NCBI RefSeq assembly: GCF_021018805.1
Contig: NC_086248.1
Coordinates: 94,821,239 to 94,885,238, forward strand
Reading direction: 5' to 3'
From: Prinia subflava
Lineage: Eukaryota; Chordata; Aves; Passeriformes; Cisticolidae
Length of the DNA: 64,000 bases
The translations under genes and the position numbers were made by a program. Below are positions 36,613-49,400 of the stretch, piece after piece. Below the pieces are notes generated by a model, which saw only the letters and a program-made list of their open reading frames with translations, ran no database searches and was not told where the DNA came from. Position 1 is the first letter of the stretch; the number at the start of each line of letters is the position of its first letter.

Positions 36613-39600
36613 AAAGTATAACTGCATTATATGTTTATACTGCTGAAAATACATGTGGCTTTGATCTCAACAGTGGCCAACATGCAGTCATTAATAAAAA
36701 TAGTATTAATTAAATGTAAAGACCTCATTACATTTTAATAGAGCTGTCTTAGATAACAAAGGCTGTACATACTGAATTCATGTAATTTTCACAATTGTGC
36801 TCAGAGTAGGGAATGATTTTGGCTGGAAGCAACTCAAACAGGCTGTGCCAGCAGCTGTGAGGTCAGGAATAACTGCTGGGTTTTATTTTTCTCTCTTGGT
36901 ATTCTCACAGTTTGGTCAGTAAAAGAAGGAGGTGAGAAGCACACAGAAAGTTCTGGTGGTGTCCAGCACTACTTTTCTGAAGTTGGTCTTTGTTGGTAAG
37001 CAGGCATAGCTCAGACTCGCTGCTTTTATATGGTCCTAGGAATAAATGGATCAAAGCAGATTGCATTACAGTAGAGTCAAAAGATATGTAGCTATTACAC
37101 TTTAAATCTTGTTTTCTTTTGGAAATTTTCACAACCTACCCATCACATACCAGCCCCAGAGTGTGTAAAAGTGGAGGCCTAGTGTGCACCTTGTTTCTGT
37201 ATGAAAATGGGTGTTTCTGAATAATATTTCATACAAGCACAGCTGTCAGGAGGCCAAAATGTGTGTACATCAATGTGTGCCAGTTCTGGAAATGGGTTCA
37301 CCTTTCAGCTCTGAACACAGGCTTTACAGAAAGGCCTTGCTATAGCAGTGGCAAGCAGGGAGAGACAAGGAACAATGCTGCCCTGCTAACAGACTCTTCA
37401 AAATAACTTATTTAAGAGGAAGACTTGTACAAGAAGTCGTACATCTCTGACTCAGGCCTTGAAGAGTGTATTGTGACTGCATCTTTCTGGGAGACTACTA
37501 GGAAGAATCACAGGGGGTTTGATTTATTTTTAATAGGAATAATTTTTCTGTGACTTGTGATTGCCCCATGATTGGGACATGATTTATATTCAGAAATATA
37601 AACTGAATAACTTTTTCACAACCCCAGAATAAGTAGCCACTCTTTACTGTGTTGTCCAAGACTTTTAGGTCAGTCCAAGAATTTTAAATCAGTCATATTC
37701 TTTCTGATATTTGGCTAATCCATGTAAGAAGGAACCCTACACAGATTATTTATTCCTGAAGACCTGACAGACACAAAATGTCTTGAACACAAAGTATTAG
37801 AAGAATGTCTTAAAAAAAAAAAAAAGTGTGGGCTTTTTTTTTCAAATTTCAAAATGTATATATGAGTTTTTCAGTTTTCCTTCTGACTTCTGAGTCTTCT
37901 GTGTTGTTTTTGCAGACCTCTGCCTGCAACCAGATATGTAAAGCAAAAATATTTCAAATCTCCGCATCTAAATGCATTAGAGCTTGTAAATGCCTTAAAC
38001 TCATGAGCTAACCAGCTGGACTATGCAGACAGGTCATGTCTCTGATGTAGCTCATGTTTTGGATACAAATATTCCTGAATTTAAAGAAATTCTAAATTCT
38101 CTAACTGTTCTGCTCCCGTCAAATAAAATTTCTGCCTGTGAATTATGATACAACCACTGTAAGAAATGGATTACAAACATTGAAATAAACTGCTAATTTG
38201 CCACAATTTTTGCCTTCAGTTTGGTGCTCAATAGCCTTGGGTTTTGGTTCACAGCTTATGCTGTGCCCTTTGTCTCTTCCTCTTAATTCTGTGATCTCTC
38301 TTTTAAGGTGATATCAACAGGTTTAATCATTATATCACTAGTGTTGGGCAGATGACAATAACAAAACCAGTGCATTATGAGCTTTTCAGGAAGAGGGAAA
38401 AAATATAAACCATCAACTACCAAGGGCAAGGAAGGTAATGGACAGAAAAAGAAGTCCAGAAACACTTTCACGTACACAAACTCATAAACAGCACTTCAAC
38501 TGGGGCTGATGTAGTGACAAGAACCCTCAATATATGCTAGGGAAAAAAGAAATGCTTGACCAGGAATGCTTGGCATATAGTAGATCCCAGCTTTGCATAA
38601 GGAAGAAGGAGACAGCAGGTGCCATCAAGAAACATCATCATCATCATCAAGGTAAGTTCACATGCCTCATGAATGAAGTCTGAAAATGAGTTGAGTTTTG
38701 AGTTTGTTTTGGTTTTGGTTTTAGTTTTGGTTTTCCTGGAGGATTACTGACCTCTTCCTTGATGATTCAAATTTTTGCTCTTAGCCTGCTAAACTGGAAC
38801 GTTGTTATGAATAACCCTGAGTATGGACAGGCTTGTGCCCACATAATCAGATCAGCAGTACCAGGAACTATCTGTAACACAGATAAAGACATATTTTGGC
38901 TACTTCTTGTTCTCTGAGCTACTTTGGTCCTCTGATCTGCACCCCAGACCAACACGAGGTGAGGGGGAGAGTCCTGGTGTGACATGGTCGTACCCTGTTC
39001 CTGTATCTCTCAGAAGAACTCCTACATGGTTTGTTTGTGCTCAGAAATGCCACACATCTCCCTTCAGTGCCTCAAAGCACCCAGATGTGGCAAAGGGGAT
39101 GATTTGGAACCCAATTCCCTTGTGAACCAGTGCAGAATGGGAACCAGCCTTGCTGCAGCTGTGTTCTCATACAAGATTTCCTGGCATGTGAACAACACTG
39201 ACATTTCTTGGGGCTTCATTTTAGACTTTTTGCAGAGGAGGCAAAGTCACCAGCTCCTTGAAAGGAGAAGAAAGAACACAGAGCCAAGTTTTTAGTGAAA
39301 ATTAACAGTGCTGTGTAAAGTCACTATTTAATACTCTGTTATGCTGTATCCATGAGTCTGAGAGAAGCTGCCAAAATGTGGAGTGTGAAATTGGATTTTT
39401 CTTCTGTTTCATAGGAGGCATGTCTAAACACACAGCAAAAAGGGCTGAGCATATATGGATATGACATCTGGGTGGCCAAAGAGAAGCTGTCTGTAGACTG
39501 GACTTCCTTCAGGAGCTGATGCCTGAGGACAAGGATAAGCCTCAGCACCCATCAGTTGTTTCAAACAGTAAGGCACCCCAGAATAGGATTTTGGACTTGC

Positions 39601-39861
39601 TTACCCCAATGAATATCAACAAATTCATGCGGTCACTATCACACCCAAAATAAATTTTATTAAGTTTAAGCATAAGGCCAAATAAACCCCCTAATTATTA
39701 TTACATCTGTTTACACAGGAATTGTGTGAGTCCAGCTAAATGTGTGAACATTTGGCCACTGTCTCTGCTTCCTTTTTGATGCAGAAGTTTCTGGCCTTGT
39801 TCCCAAATGCTCCAGCAGAGCCATCAAAACAGCAGTAGGGGACAATTTGGCAGAGTGAGAC
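36613..39861. other. Noncoding DNA with short simple repeats
   Basis: No supported gene. Contains an A-run at 37811-37824, a CAT trinucleotide run at 38633-38649 and a TTTTGG-rich tract at 38702-38736. The frames at 38907-39295 are 72-103 codons with no recognised domain. Confidence 0.5.
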
Positions 39862-40042
39862 CATGTGGCTGGGAGTCTGGAGACCTGGGCTCTGGTCTGG
39901 GCTTCATCACAGATTTCCTGTGGACACAAGATGAATTCACTTAATCTCACACTCCCTTAGTTTCCTCCTTTGTAGAAGAAGGATGATAATAATCACCCAC
40001 TTAGCAGAGGAGTTGTGAAGGCAATTAATGTTTCTAAAGCCT
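39862..40042 (+). mobile_element. MIR-like SINE (ancient)
   Basis: The order of blocks follows the MIR consensus over about 180 bp: 'gggagtctggagacctgggc' and 'tctggtctgggcttcatcac' (end of the tRNA-derived head), 'ttcacttaatctcacactcc' and 'cttagtttcctcctttgtag' (core), then 'gatgataataatcacccact' and 'gcagaggagttgtgaaggca' (tail). Roughly one base in four differs, as expected of a copy inherited from early amniotes. MIRs are rare but known in birds. The exact subfamily needs an alignment. Confidence 0.75.
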
Positions 40043-40329
40043 GTCAATGTCCATAAGTGTGACCACTAAATAAGCAAAATATATTACAACAATTATTTAT
40101 TTTACTATGTGAATATTGCCAAAGCCTGTAAATTTCCCTCAGAGTCTGCAGATGAATTAACTGTTCTCCTAAATACTCAAGTGAGAAAAAAACTATGGCC
40201 AAGGAAACTATTGCATCCTGCTTGAAGGAAGCAGCTAATGAATGAATAGTTCACTCTGCAAAGGTAGAATTTGGACTTGAAATGCAGACATTTGGGGTTC
40301 ACAGGTCACTGCCTGTGAGCAAACTGCTT

Positions 40330-40387
40330 GTTAGACCAGAGGATCCACTCTGGTCCTTTCCAACCTTGCCCATTTTGTGATTCTCTG
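40330..40387 (+). mobile_element. CR1 LINE 3' terminus
   Basis: 'ttagaccagaggatccactc' followed by 'tggtcctttccaaccttgcc' and 'cattttgtgattctctg' is the CR1 3' end in sense orientation (GACCAGATGATCTCNNGAGGTCCCTTCCAACC ... TGATTCTGTG). The insertion is plus-strand. The sequence to the left (from about 40250) may be the rest of the same copy but is too diverged to be sure. Confidence 0.8.
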
Positions 40388-43300
40388 CTTATGTGGTGTA
40401 GGAACCAACAATTATTTTGAAAGACTCCATCATTTACTGATGTGCAGTTTGCTAACTTGAAAAATAAATACTACACTTTACTAACTAATCCAATGTGTTA
40501 TGGATTTCCCAAGTTCTGATAACAACATACAGTTGAAGTACTTAACTCAAAATCTAAATATTTTTCCACTATGTAATTATTGTTTTCACAAAACCAGCCT
40601 TTTAAAATGAAGTACAATCATGATCTGATACTTACTATAAAAACAGTGTGTATTTTGCCTTCATAAAAATAAATCATTTTTCAGTTCTCATTACCTCATT
40701 ATCATGACTGCTCCAGAATTTTACGATTATTTCTGCTGATAACAATTTTAATATAATATATTTATTATATTATATAATAATATAAATATCTAAATTATAG
40801 AACCATTTAACATGATGGGAATTCAAGTATCTCTTACCACAAATATTTTGTGAGATGTTATTTTCTGGTGTGACCAGTGGCATGAACCAGTGTATCTGTA
40901 TTACTCACACATGTAAAACACTCAGAACTTCTTAGCTAAGGTACCTGAACATCATGAACCAGAAAGCATTAACATCTGCTAAACACTCATATGAATATTA
41001 AAAGTACCAAATATTTCACAGACATCAAAGATTCCTGCTTTGCATTATACAGGTACATCAATCTACTTATTAAAAGAACATAAAGCAAGAGATTTGGAGT
41101 GTAAACATTCTAAAATATATAGAGACAACCTGTTCCAAATTCAGGAGCAGACTGGAGACCCACTGGGCTGGGACAAGATACAGAAAAGCAATGTTGTCAC
41201 ACTTTTTCAAGCCTGTGTTTAATGTGTTACAACCCCTATTTAATATCTCTTTTGGAGCTTTGTCTATTATGCTTTTCTGTTTTAAAATTTCTGTGAAATG
41301 TTTTTATGCATGTTTGCCCTTACAGAGTATAAGAATCACAGAGCAAAACTGAATGTACCCCCTCATCTCATCCTGGATCAAAACTGTGTTCCAACATTAA
41401 AAAGAAACATTCAATCAAAGAATTATATAAGTAATAGTAGACCAGATTAAATCATGAGTATCGAACTGGCTGTGCCACACTGATATTACTGTTGTGTACA
41501 CAAATATAGAGTATTTCTAATCAATAAGAAATTTTGCAAAAAAAGAAATACAAAGGCTTTAAAATGGCTAAGAAAACCAAGCCAATAAGAGAATGGGTCA
41601 TAAAGATGGAAGTCCTTATTTAAGTTTAGTTTAGTTTATGTTAAAATTTAATAACCTTGCAGAGACAATAATCTGAAGTACATGATTCCAATATTCACAT
41701 ATTCTTTATAGTATTGACTGTCATGGGTCCAACTTCATGCCTGACTGGAAATGTAAAATACATTCTGACAATCCTTACTTCCATGTAATGAAATAAATGG
41801 GTTCTTTTCTTTCTCTTCCCTGTCCAATTCCCACTACCTCACTTTAGTGTGGAATTCTATGCTTGAAATGAGAGAAAAGTGGAAAATGTCTCCTTCTCTT
41901 CCAAGGTATCAATCCAGCAAAAGTTGGAAACTTTCAGTAGATGATATTCAGCTTTCCTTACCCCAAGCAAATGGATTAGTAAACGCAATGCTCCCTGTGC
42001 AAAGCCAAGGAGAAGATCAAAAGGGATGTTCCTTCCACCCTTAACACACAAGTGACACATATTTTTATATGTACAGTCAACGAAACAAGCTGCATTCCAT
42101 AAGCAAGTTGCTTTCAGTTAGCCCCACATCAAGAAATAGTAGTGAGAAATCACACTGTATATTACCTTAAGCTAATTTAAGATAAGATTCCTCCTTCATC
42201 CAGTATCTCCTGTGCATTGCATTGCATTTGATTGCATTGCTATCTCAGCAGGACTTCAGAGATCTACTTCAGAGATTTGTTTCTGCAGAAATAAATTGCA
42301 AACTTTAGTCTGATAGTTTATCATCCAGCAGATTTACTTATGATTCAATCAATAAATTGGGCAAGGAGACTCAGTCAAGCTTTGTGATCAGATTCTGATC
42401 TAACAGATGTTAAAAATAATGGAAAATCTGTACTTGATAATTTGGTTGCCTTTCTTTTTGGCATGGCATAATAAATGCAATGAATGGATACTGCTGTATT
42501 CCTTTTGCAAACACTTTCCTACCTTCCACTGATCATGTAGACGTGGTTTCAACATCACTTGTGGCAACAAAAAGAAGAGATTCTTTTACATGGACCCAGA
42601 ACCAAAGAGATTTTTCAGTGGAAACTTCTCTGAATTCTTCTTGCAGAGCCTCTGCATTAAATGAGGGAGCAATGAAAGATCTGCACTCACTGGTCTCAGA
42701 GTATTTGGGAGTGGAATTATCCTGTAGAAGGAGAGAGTGCCTGCAGCTGTCGGAGCAGAGCTCAGAGAAATATGCCAACATTTTCACAGTGCAAGAGCAG
42801 ATGTGGTCGAAATTGTTGACACGAAGCAAGGGCACAAGGTCAAATGCAGATTTTCCATATCAGTTTTTTCAAATGTCTTTTCTGATTAAGGCAAGGATGG
42901 TACTTGGCCAGGGAATTCAACACAAATCTTATGAAAGGCATAATTGGTCAGGAAACAGAAGCTGGTGTAATGTATTCCAGCTCGTAACAATACTACCTCA
43001 TGAATAACGCTTTGGTTTATTTTTATTTCGCTTTTTAAAAGTTATGAATATGTAGTGCAATGCCTACTCTCAGTCTTATGAATGCATGTAAACACTCATT
43101 AATGTTAACAGGAAATGTGTATGATTTCCAAGGGAAATGTAGACTTCTCCTTCCACACCCTATTTTGCTAGGCAGAGTTCAAGGGGAAAACCCTAGAGGC
43201 ATCCTGCTTGGACTGGTGGTTTTGATCAGGACCATTTTGCTTCATACACTGTTTTATGGAAGAAATTTCATCTCATCTTTCCTACAGAAATATGAGATGG

Positions 43301-43639
43301 GGCTCTTGGTCAACAGAGCCACTTACTGGGCTGAGCAGGACGCCAGCACATTCACAGGCTGAGCACTGGCTACCACAAAGAGGAGGAGACAGACACCTAA
43401 AGGGAGGAGACTAAGTTTAAAAATCACCTTGGAAAAAAATAAAGAAGTCATCTATCATCCCCTTCCCTCTTTTTGAGTCTCAAAGGTGTACAGGAGTCCA
43501 CAGTTCCTCTGTATGATGTGAGGCTTTTCTAGAAACCCAACTTTTTAAATGAAAACTGAGATTGCCTTTTAATCCTAGAGCTGGGAGACATGAAACAGTA
43601 AGGAAAGCATCAAATGTTGTGAGATTCATCATAACATCT
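40388..43639. other. AT-rich noncoding DNA
   Basis: A very AT-rich, partly palindromic block lies at 40744-40790 (TATTATATTATATAATA type). A TGCAT pentanucleotide repeat, interrupted once, is at 42212-42240. The longest open frame of the window, 175 codons plus strand at 42480-43007, lies here. It shows no domain, signal peptide or flanking splice signals I can identify, and a frame of this length is expected about once by chance in AT-rich DNA of this size, so I do not call a gene. Confidence 0.5.
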
Positions 43640-43830
43640 CAGGATTCGGCAAGGCAGCGTCCCAGTTTATAGCTGAGAGCACTCATATCCCAAGCAGGGG
43701 TTATTTGCTGCTGAGCCCTGCCCTCCTGGGTGCTGCTGCTCCAGGACCCGGAGTCAGCCGAGCCCCCCGTGCGTGACACCGGATCAGCGCAGTGGGGAAC
43801 CAGACCCCAGCTTTTATTGACTTTTCAGGC
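43640..43830. other. GC-rich, CpG-dense patch, possible LTR remnant
   Basis: Six CpG dinucleotides occur within about 50 bp (43748-43790: 'acccggagtcagccgagccc', 'cccgtgcgtgacaccggatc') in a region where CpG is otherwise rare. On the minus strand the patch follows an AATAAA at 43818-43813, then GCTGGGGTCTGG and a GC-rich run, an order seen around the R/U5 part of retroviral LTRs. This identity is tentative. A small orphan CpG island or an exon of an unannotated transcript is also possible. Confidence 0.3.
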
Positions 43831-45000
43831 ACTCTGCCACTTGGCAGGAGAACTCAGATTCAGAAGATGAAAGCCATTTTTTAAAGCATGAGGGATTCGC
43901 TGGTAACAGCAACTGGAAAGCTGAAATTGAAACCAAAAAGGCACAGTACCACATTACCAATTCCCTGAGCCATCTTGTCCCCTTTACTGCTTTTTTAATC
44001 TCCATGTACTGATCACCAATCACTTTTTGCTTGGACTAGAAAATGGCAGTTAACGTTCCAGGTTTTTTTTTTTTTATGATTATTACATAGTAGTAATATT
44101 TTAGTCATGCAATCTTATTTTCTCACAGAACGGGTTGGAGCTGCTTTTGCTTTTTCAAAACTCCAAACTATTTTGAATATTTTCAATATTTTTAACTTCT
44201 GGACAAGTGACAAATATTAAAACTATGAGCTGGATTGAGAAACTTTTGCCAGACAGATTAAATCTCCTGAGAATGTTTTTGCTCCATTCATGGACAAGCA
44301 ACCAACCATTATTTGCTGGAGTCTGTATGTGCACAGTTAAATTTTGGGTTTTGACAAATATTCATGTTTGTGACTTGGGCATTTTCCTTCTTCAGAGAAT
44401 ATTTTCAGTAAAATTCTGTTGCTCCTGAAAACAAAATGGAAAGTGCAAAAACATTGGGGAAGCAAACAAAATTAGCATTTTTATTGCAAATTATGTCTAC
44501 CCTACTAGAAAAATAAAACCTTTCTCAACAAGAAAAGTTTCTTTATTCTTGTTTTGAACATCTTCAAAAGAGGGTATATTACACACCCAAGCACATACCA
44601 TAGCCTACAGTAGTTTTAAAGATATTTTTGTAATTTTTTTTCTTGATGCTAAAAGTGGGTCTTCCTTTATCTGCAGTTTGTTTCAATGAATCCCAGGTTT
44701 TCATCAACAGATATTTGTTTAGGTGTGGTGGCTCACTGTTCACTAGCCCTGTGAGTTTGGTGCTTCCACTAAACTTTACTGAGGATAAGTCAAATAAATC
44801 AACATGTTGTGTTAGTGAGCACAATTACTTGCTTCTATAATGGAGAGAGCAAGCTTTAAAGAATGATGAAGGCTTAGTGAGAACTGCTTAAGATAGACCA
44901 ACAAAATAACATGGGGTTTCTGAGCTGCCTGTGGTTTGTCTTTCCAGAGGCAAAAAGAGAAGTTGCACTAATGCTGTCACTAGTAACATCAAATGGATAC
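43831..45000. other. Noncoding DNA
   Basis: AT-rich sequence with a T-run at 44064-44076. No gene or recognised repeat. Confidence 0.5.
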
Positions 45001-45106
45001 TTTTGGTGGTTTTGGTTTTTGTGGTTTTTTGTGGGTGTTTTTGTTTTTGTTTTTGTTTTTGTTTGTGGGGTTTTTTGGTTTGTTTGGGGTTTTTTTTGGT
45101 TTTTTC
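45001..45106 (+). repeat. GT-rich low-complexity tract (TTTTTG-type)
   Basis: About 105 bp composed almost only of G and T, with five TTTTTG units in its middle part and several GGGGTTTTTT runs near its end. It gives long frames rich in Lys/Thr/Gln on one strand and Phe/Val/Trp on the other, which are not proteins. Confidence 0.9.
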
Positions 45107-45554
45107 CCTCCACCATTTGGGATAAAAAGCCCCAGTGATAAGAAGCCAAGTGAGCATTTTTATCTTGACTCTGTGTTCTCTGATTTGTCATGTAAAAAAT
45201 GACCCATTAGTCTAAGAAATAACCAGGAGTATGCCCTTCCCAGATCATTGCTCCATGCTGGAAAAAAACTGAGGTTGGTGGATGGGTTACTCATGGGGAG
45301 GGCAATTAGAGAGAGAAATCTGATTGAAGAGTTGCAATGATTTGAGGGCTTTTAAGGAGAACAAGATCGGGACCCTCTAAACATCCTGTCATAAATTCTC
45401 AGTGTGACATCACTGAAATAAAATATGGAAATCAGAATACATAAATTTCAGATGGTTCAGGTGTTTCCACTGATTCATAGAGTACTGAAATAAGCCTTTA
45501 AGATGCTATAAAAGGGTAAACTATCAGAGTTACTTGTTCATTACTTTTTAATAA

Positions 45555-45595
45555 ATTATTATTATTATTATTATTGATTGATTGATTGATTGATT
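45555..45595 (+). repeat. Compound microsatellite (ATT)n(GATT)n
   Basis: Seven ATT units run directly into five GATT units. A single G gained in one unit and then spread by slippage would explain the switch. Confidence 0.9.
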
Positions 45596-46104
45596 CCTCT
45601 CAGCCAAGCATAATGTCAATATCTATATTTGTGTATCTGCAGATGGAAGGGGTCACAACCTGCTGAAGACTCAGGCAAAAGACTGCATTAGTAGTGTTGA
45701 GTAGAAAAAGCAAAAGAGCTGCCCAAGACTGAAAATCAGTACATAAAAATAACTTAAGAAAATAAATTTTAATTTCAAGGAGCTCCAGTCTGGGGTATGG
45801 CAAAGAGCCTGAGATCTGATTGTTGGTCTGATGGCAATTTTTTTGTAGGGCTGGGAGATGAAAGCAAATAATGTTTACATGGCATATCTGACCCTCTATA
45901 TGCCAGGCTTATTTTATTCAGTGGAACATTCCTTTCCTCTAGCATTTGCCTTATGTATTTAGATAGCAAATTTTGCAAAGTCCATGACTACTTCTTATGA
46001 AGCCTGTATTTATGCACTTGCAAGCATACTGAGGGCCCTAAGAACTAATATATAATATAACAAAATAATAGAAGTTCTCATGAAGTTCAAGGCCTTCAAA
46101 GGCC

Positions 46105-46408
<304 letters not shown>

Positions 46409-49400
46409 CAGTCAATAACCTTCCATATCTCACTGGCAATATAATAGGCGGACTCAGAAGCAGGCCATAGTGGAAAAGAGCAAAAAGAGCAGAAATTTAT
46501 CAAAGTACCATTTCAGGAAACTCAGGAAAAATATTCTTTTCACTCATTACTCTGAGCACTTTCTAAATGTTTTTACATAATTGTTTCATTACTTGCATCA
46601 CACATTGCAGAGTAAGAAGGAAAAGGAAAGAACATTTATGAGGCAGTAGCCTCCAAAATTAAGAAACTTTTCTGTTTTCAGAGAAGTTCAGAGACAAGGT
46701 AGGTGCCAGTTTTGTAAGTGCTCATTGACTTTCCTAGATGTTCTATCTCATTAATAGATCAAGACAATAGCTCTAAATTTAACTGATTGGGAAACAGGAA
46801 GAAAGTGGACTGAATACATTGTATGAAGGGCTATAATCTGAAAGGGCTACAAAAGGGCATTTTCTAGCTGAACGTTTGCAATGCTGTTTTTAACAACTCT
46901 GACTCTTTAGAATGCACAAAGAAGCAGATAACAAAGCCTGGAGGCTAAAAAATTTCCTTTTCCATTACTATATCACTGGCCAACACATGATGAAATTCAA
47001 TTTGTACCCTAGACAGAGGAAAACAAATCCATTAAGATGATGATAAAGCAACTGCCAAGGTACAACAGTTTGTGATATCGATGCTTGTTGTTACACCAAA
47101 TCCAGAACATCTCAGCCTCTCAGTTTCCATTTCTGCCCATTAATTTAAATGATAAAGTCAGTGGTAATTGAATGCACTATTTTAAGTGAAACAATTACCA
47201 AAGAAAGCCCAAGAAACAACTTATTTTTTATGGGATTAAGCTGTTGACTGAAATATAGAAAGGGGAAAGTAAAAGTAGTGGTAAACCTGGCTGAAAGACT
47301 TGTTTACATCTCTGTAATTTCCTGTGTTTCATCTGGTTATGAACTCCAGAGACTGAACTATTCCTTTGGGCCTCAACATGTTTCTAAGTTTTCCTTCTGT
47401 TCCCAAATATCTTAATTTAATGGCTAATGTAAGTTTTCTTAGTGCTTTTAGATCCAAAAGCACAAGTTTTGCCATTTTTTTCATTTGTTTTAGCCCCTTC
47501 AACAAGAAATTAAGACACCAAAGATTCCTGATTCCTTCTTAAGTGCCTGTATCCCATTCATGTGGTTGACATTCAGTGCTGTTGCAACTTTAATCCACAG
47601 TCAAGAAATAGGTTGTTTCTTCATGTATAATTTATATTATATAATTTGCATGTCCCCTGGCTCTTTCAGAGTGTCTCTGTCTCCAGTTTGTGGGAAGGCT
47701 TGTCTTTTATACAATCTTTCCTCTGGACCTGGTGAACTATTCCTGTACTTTTTCACTAACTATGAGAAAAAGTGTCTGGTATCCCATAGTGAAGGGGAGA
47801 CTGTCTCAGTCCTGAGAGCACTTAGGTATAAACTAAATACCTAAGCACCCAGCCAGAGGTGAGCTTTCAAAGAATGAAGGATTGAATTATATACTCTGTG
47901 TCACAAAAAGAGTAATCAAGAGGGCCTGTCTACTCAATCTGCTAGTCTTTCCTTCCTGCCTGCCTTCCTGTCTTCCTGCCTTCCTGCCTCCTTTCTCTGT
48001 CTTGTTCTTCCTGAATCATGAATTCAGACATTCATTTTATCTAATATTTTCTTGTCAACTTATTTAGTACATAAGGCTGCTTCATTTACTGGTTATCCAT
48101 TATTTTATGGCTCCATAGTGAAGGTAAAATAATCTGACATTAATGAAAAGCATGCAGCACACAGGGAATCTGTCCAGTGCCCCTTTTCTGTGTGCTGTAC
48201 TGCTTTCACACTCACTGAATGCAGCTAACTACATTTGCCTTCTTCTGCTACAAAGCAGTGACAAAAGTAGAATGTTCCTCATAAGAACTGGCAACAGTCT
48301 CCCTTGATTTTGAGTGTCTTCAAGCAGTCTGTTGTTTTGGTACAGCTAATTTCTGGGATTACTACTCAAACATCTCTTTTAGTATGCAGGTGTGAGAGCA
48401 CATATTGTAACCATATTTGCATGTGGGAGAATGTGTCTTTGTGGACTAAAGATTGCTTCCAAATCTGTCTCACAATTGAGTTCTCCCTGAGGCCCTCCTA
48501 CTCAAATACAACAATTAAACTTCTTCTTTTTTTGATTTTCACAGCTGTTGAACACTGGGAAATTTCTTTGACTTTGTGGGTGCTGTGAAATTCTGGTCAC
48601 TTATTTTTGAAATTGTAAAATGATTTTGTGACACTGAATAATAAGTATTGAGCTTCAAAACTTACACCTTTATTTGAGGCAAATCACAAACTGCTGGTTG
48701 CTGTTAACAAAACGTAAGACAACATTTGCATAAAGCCAAGCACTTGGTTAATCCCTGGGCAGGCAGTGTGAAGTACAGTGTGTGCTGACTACACAGCCTG
48801 GAACGCCAGCCCCTTACCAAGCTCAACCTGGAATTAAGGTCAGCTTGAGAACTAGGTATTAAACAAAGAATGCAGATGCTCTAAATGGAAAGTTTACAGT
48901 TTTAGCAGACTGCACTCAGGATCCTGGAGATTTTTACTTCACCTATTGACTTAAGCATTACAAATCTCCACAGTCCCCACATCCTTTTTCAAAGAAGCAT
49001 CTGTTTCTCATGGTTCATTGAGGTATTAACCATTTCAGGCACCAGGTGGTTTTTATGATCAGATTTAATGCCTGGCCCTACAGCCCTTACTTGAAGACTA
49101 TTATACTGTGCAAAGTAGCTTTAATAACAATGAGAGGGAGAGGAGGGAAATGGCTTGTTTATTATCCATCCATGTCTTTGATATCATGTGGATTTGATTA
49201 GACAAAGCCTGTAGCTTTTTTGCGTCAACCCCAATCAGCTTTGCACACCCAGCCTGAGATGTGAAGGTCTAGCTGAGGTTCTCCCTGCCATGCAAAGCTG
49301 CAGAAGCTCAAAGACTAAGCTCTGAAGGTTCACCTGCAGACCCCACTGCAGGATGTCAGCAGAGACACCAGCCTTGCCTGGGACACCCGAGGTGGCTGCC

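Noticed and set aside
40744..40790. AT palindrome as an origin or cruciform element
   Set aside because: Composition alone explains it; simple TA/TTA-rich low-complexity DNA.
42480..43007. Longest open frame of the window (175 codons, plus strand)
   Set aside because: No recognisable domain, no splice or promoter context, and a frame this long is expected by chance about once in 64 kb of this composition.
44874..45202. Frames rich in Lys/Thr/Gln (minus) or Phe/Val/Gly (plus)
   Set aside because: By-products of the GT-rich low-complexity tract at 45001-45106.
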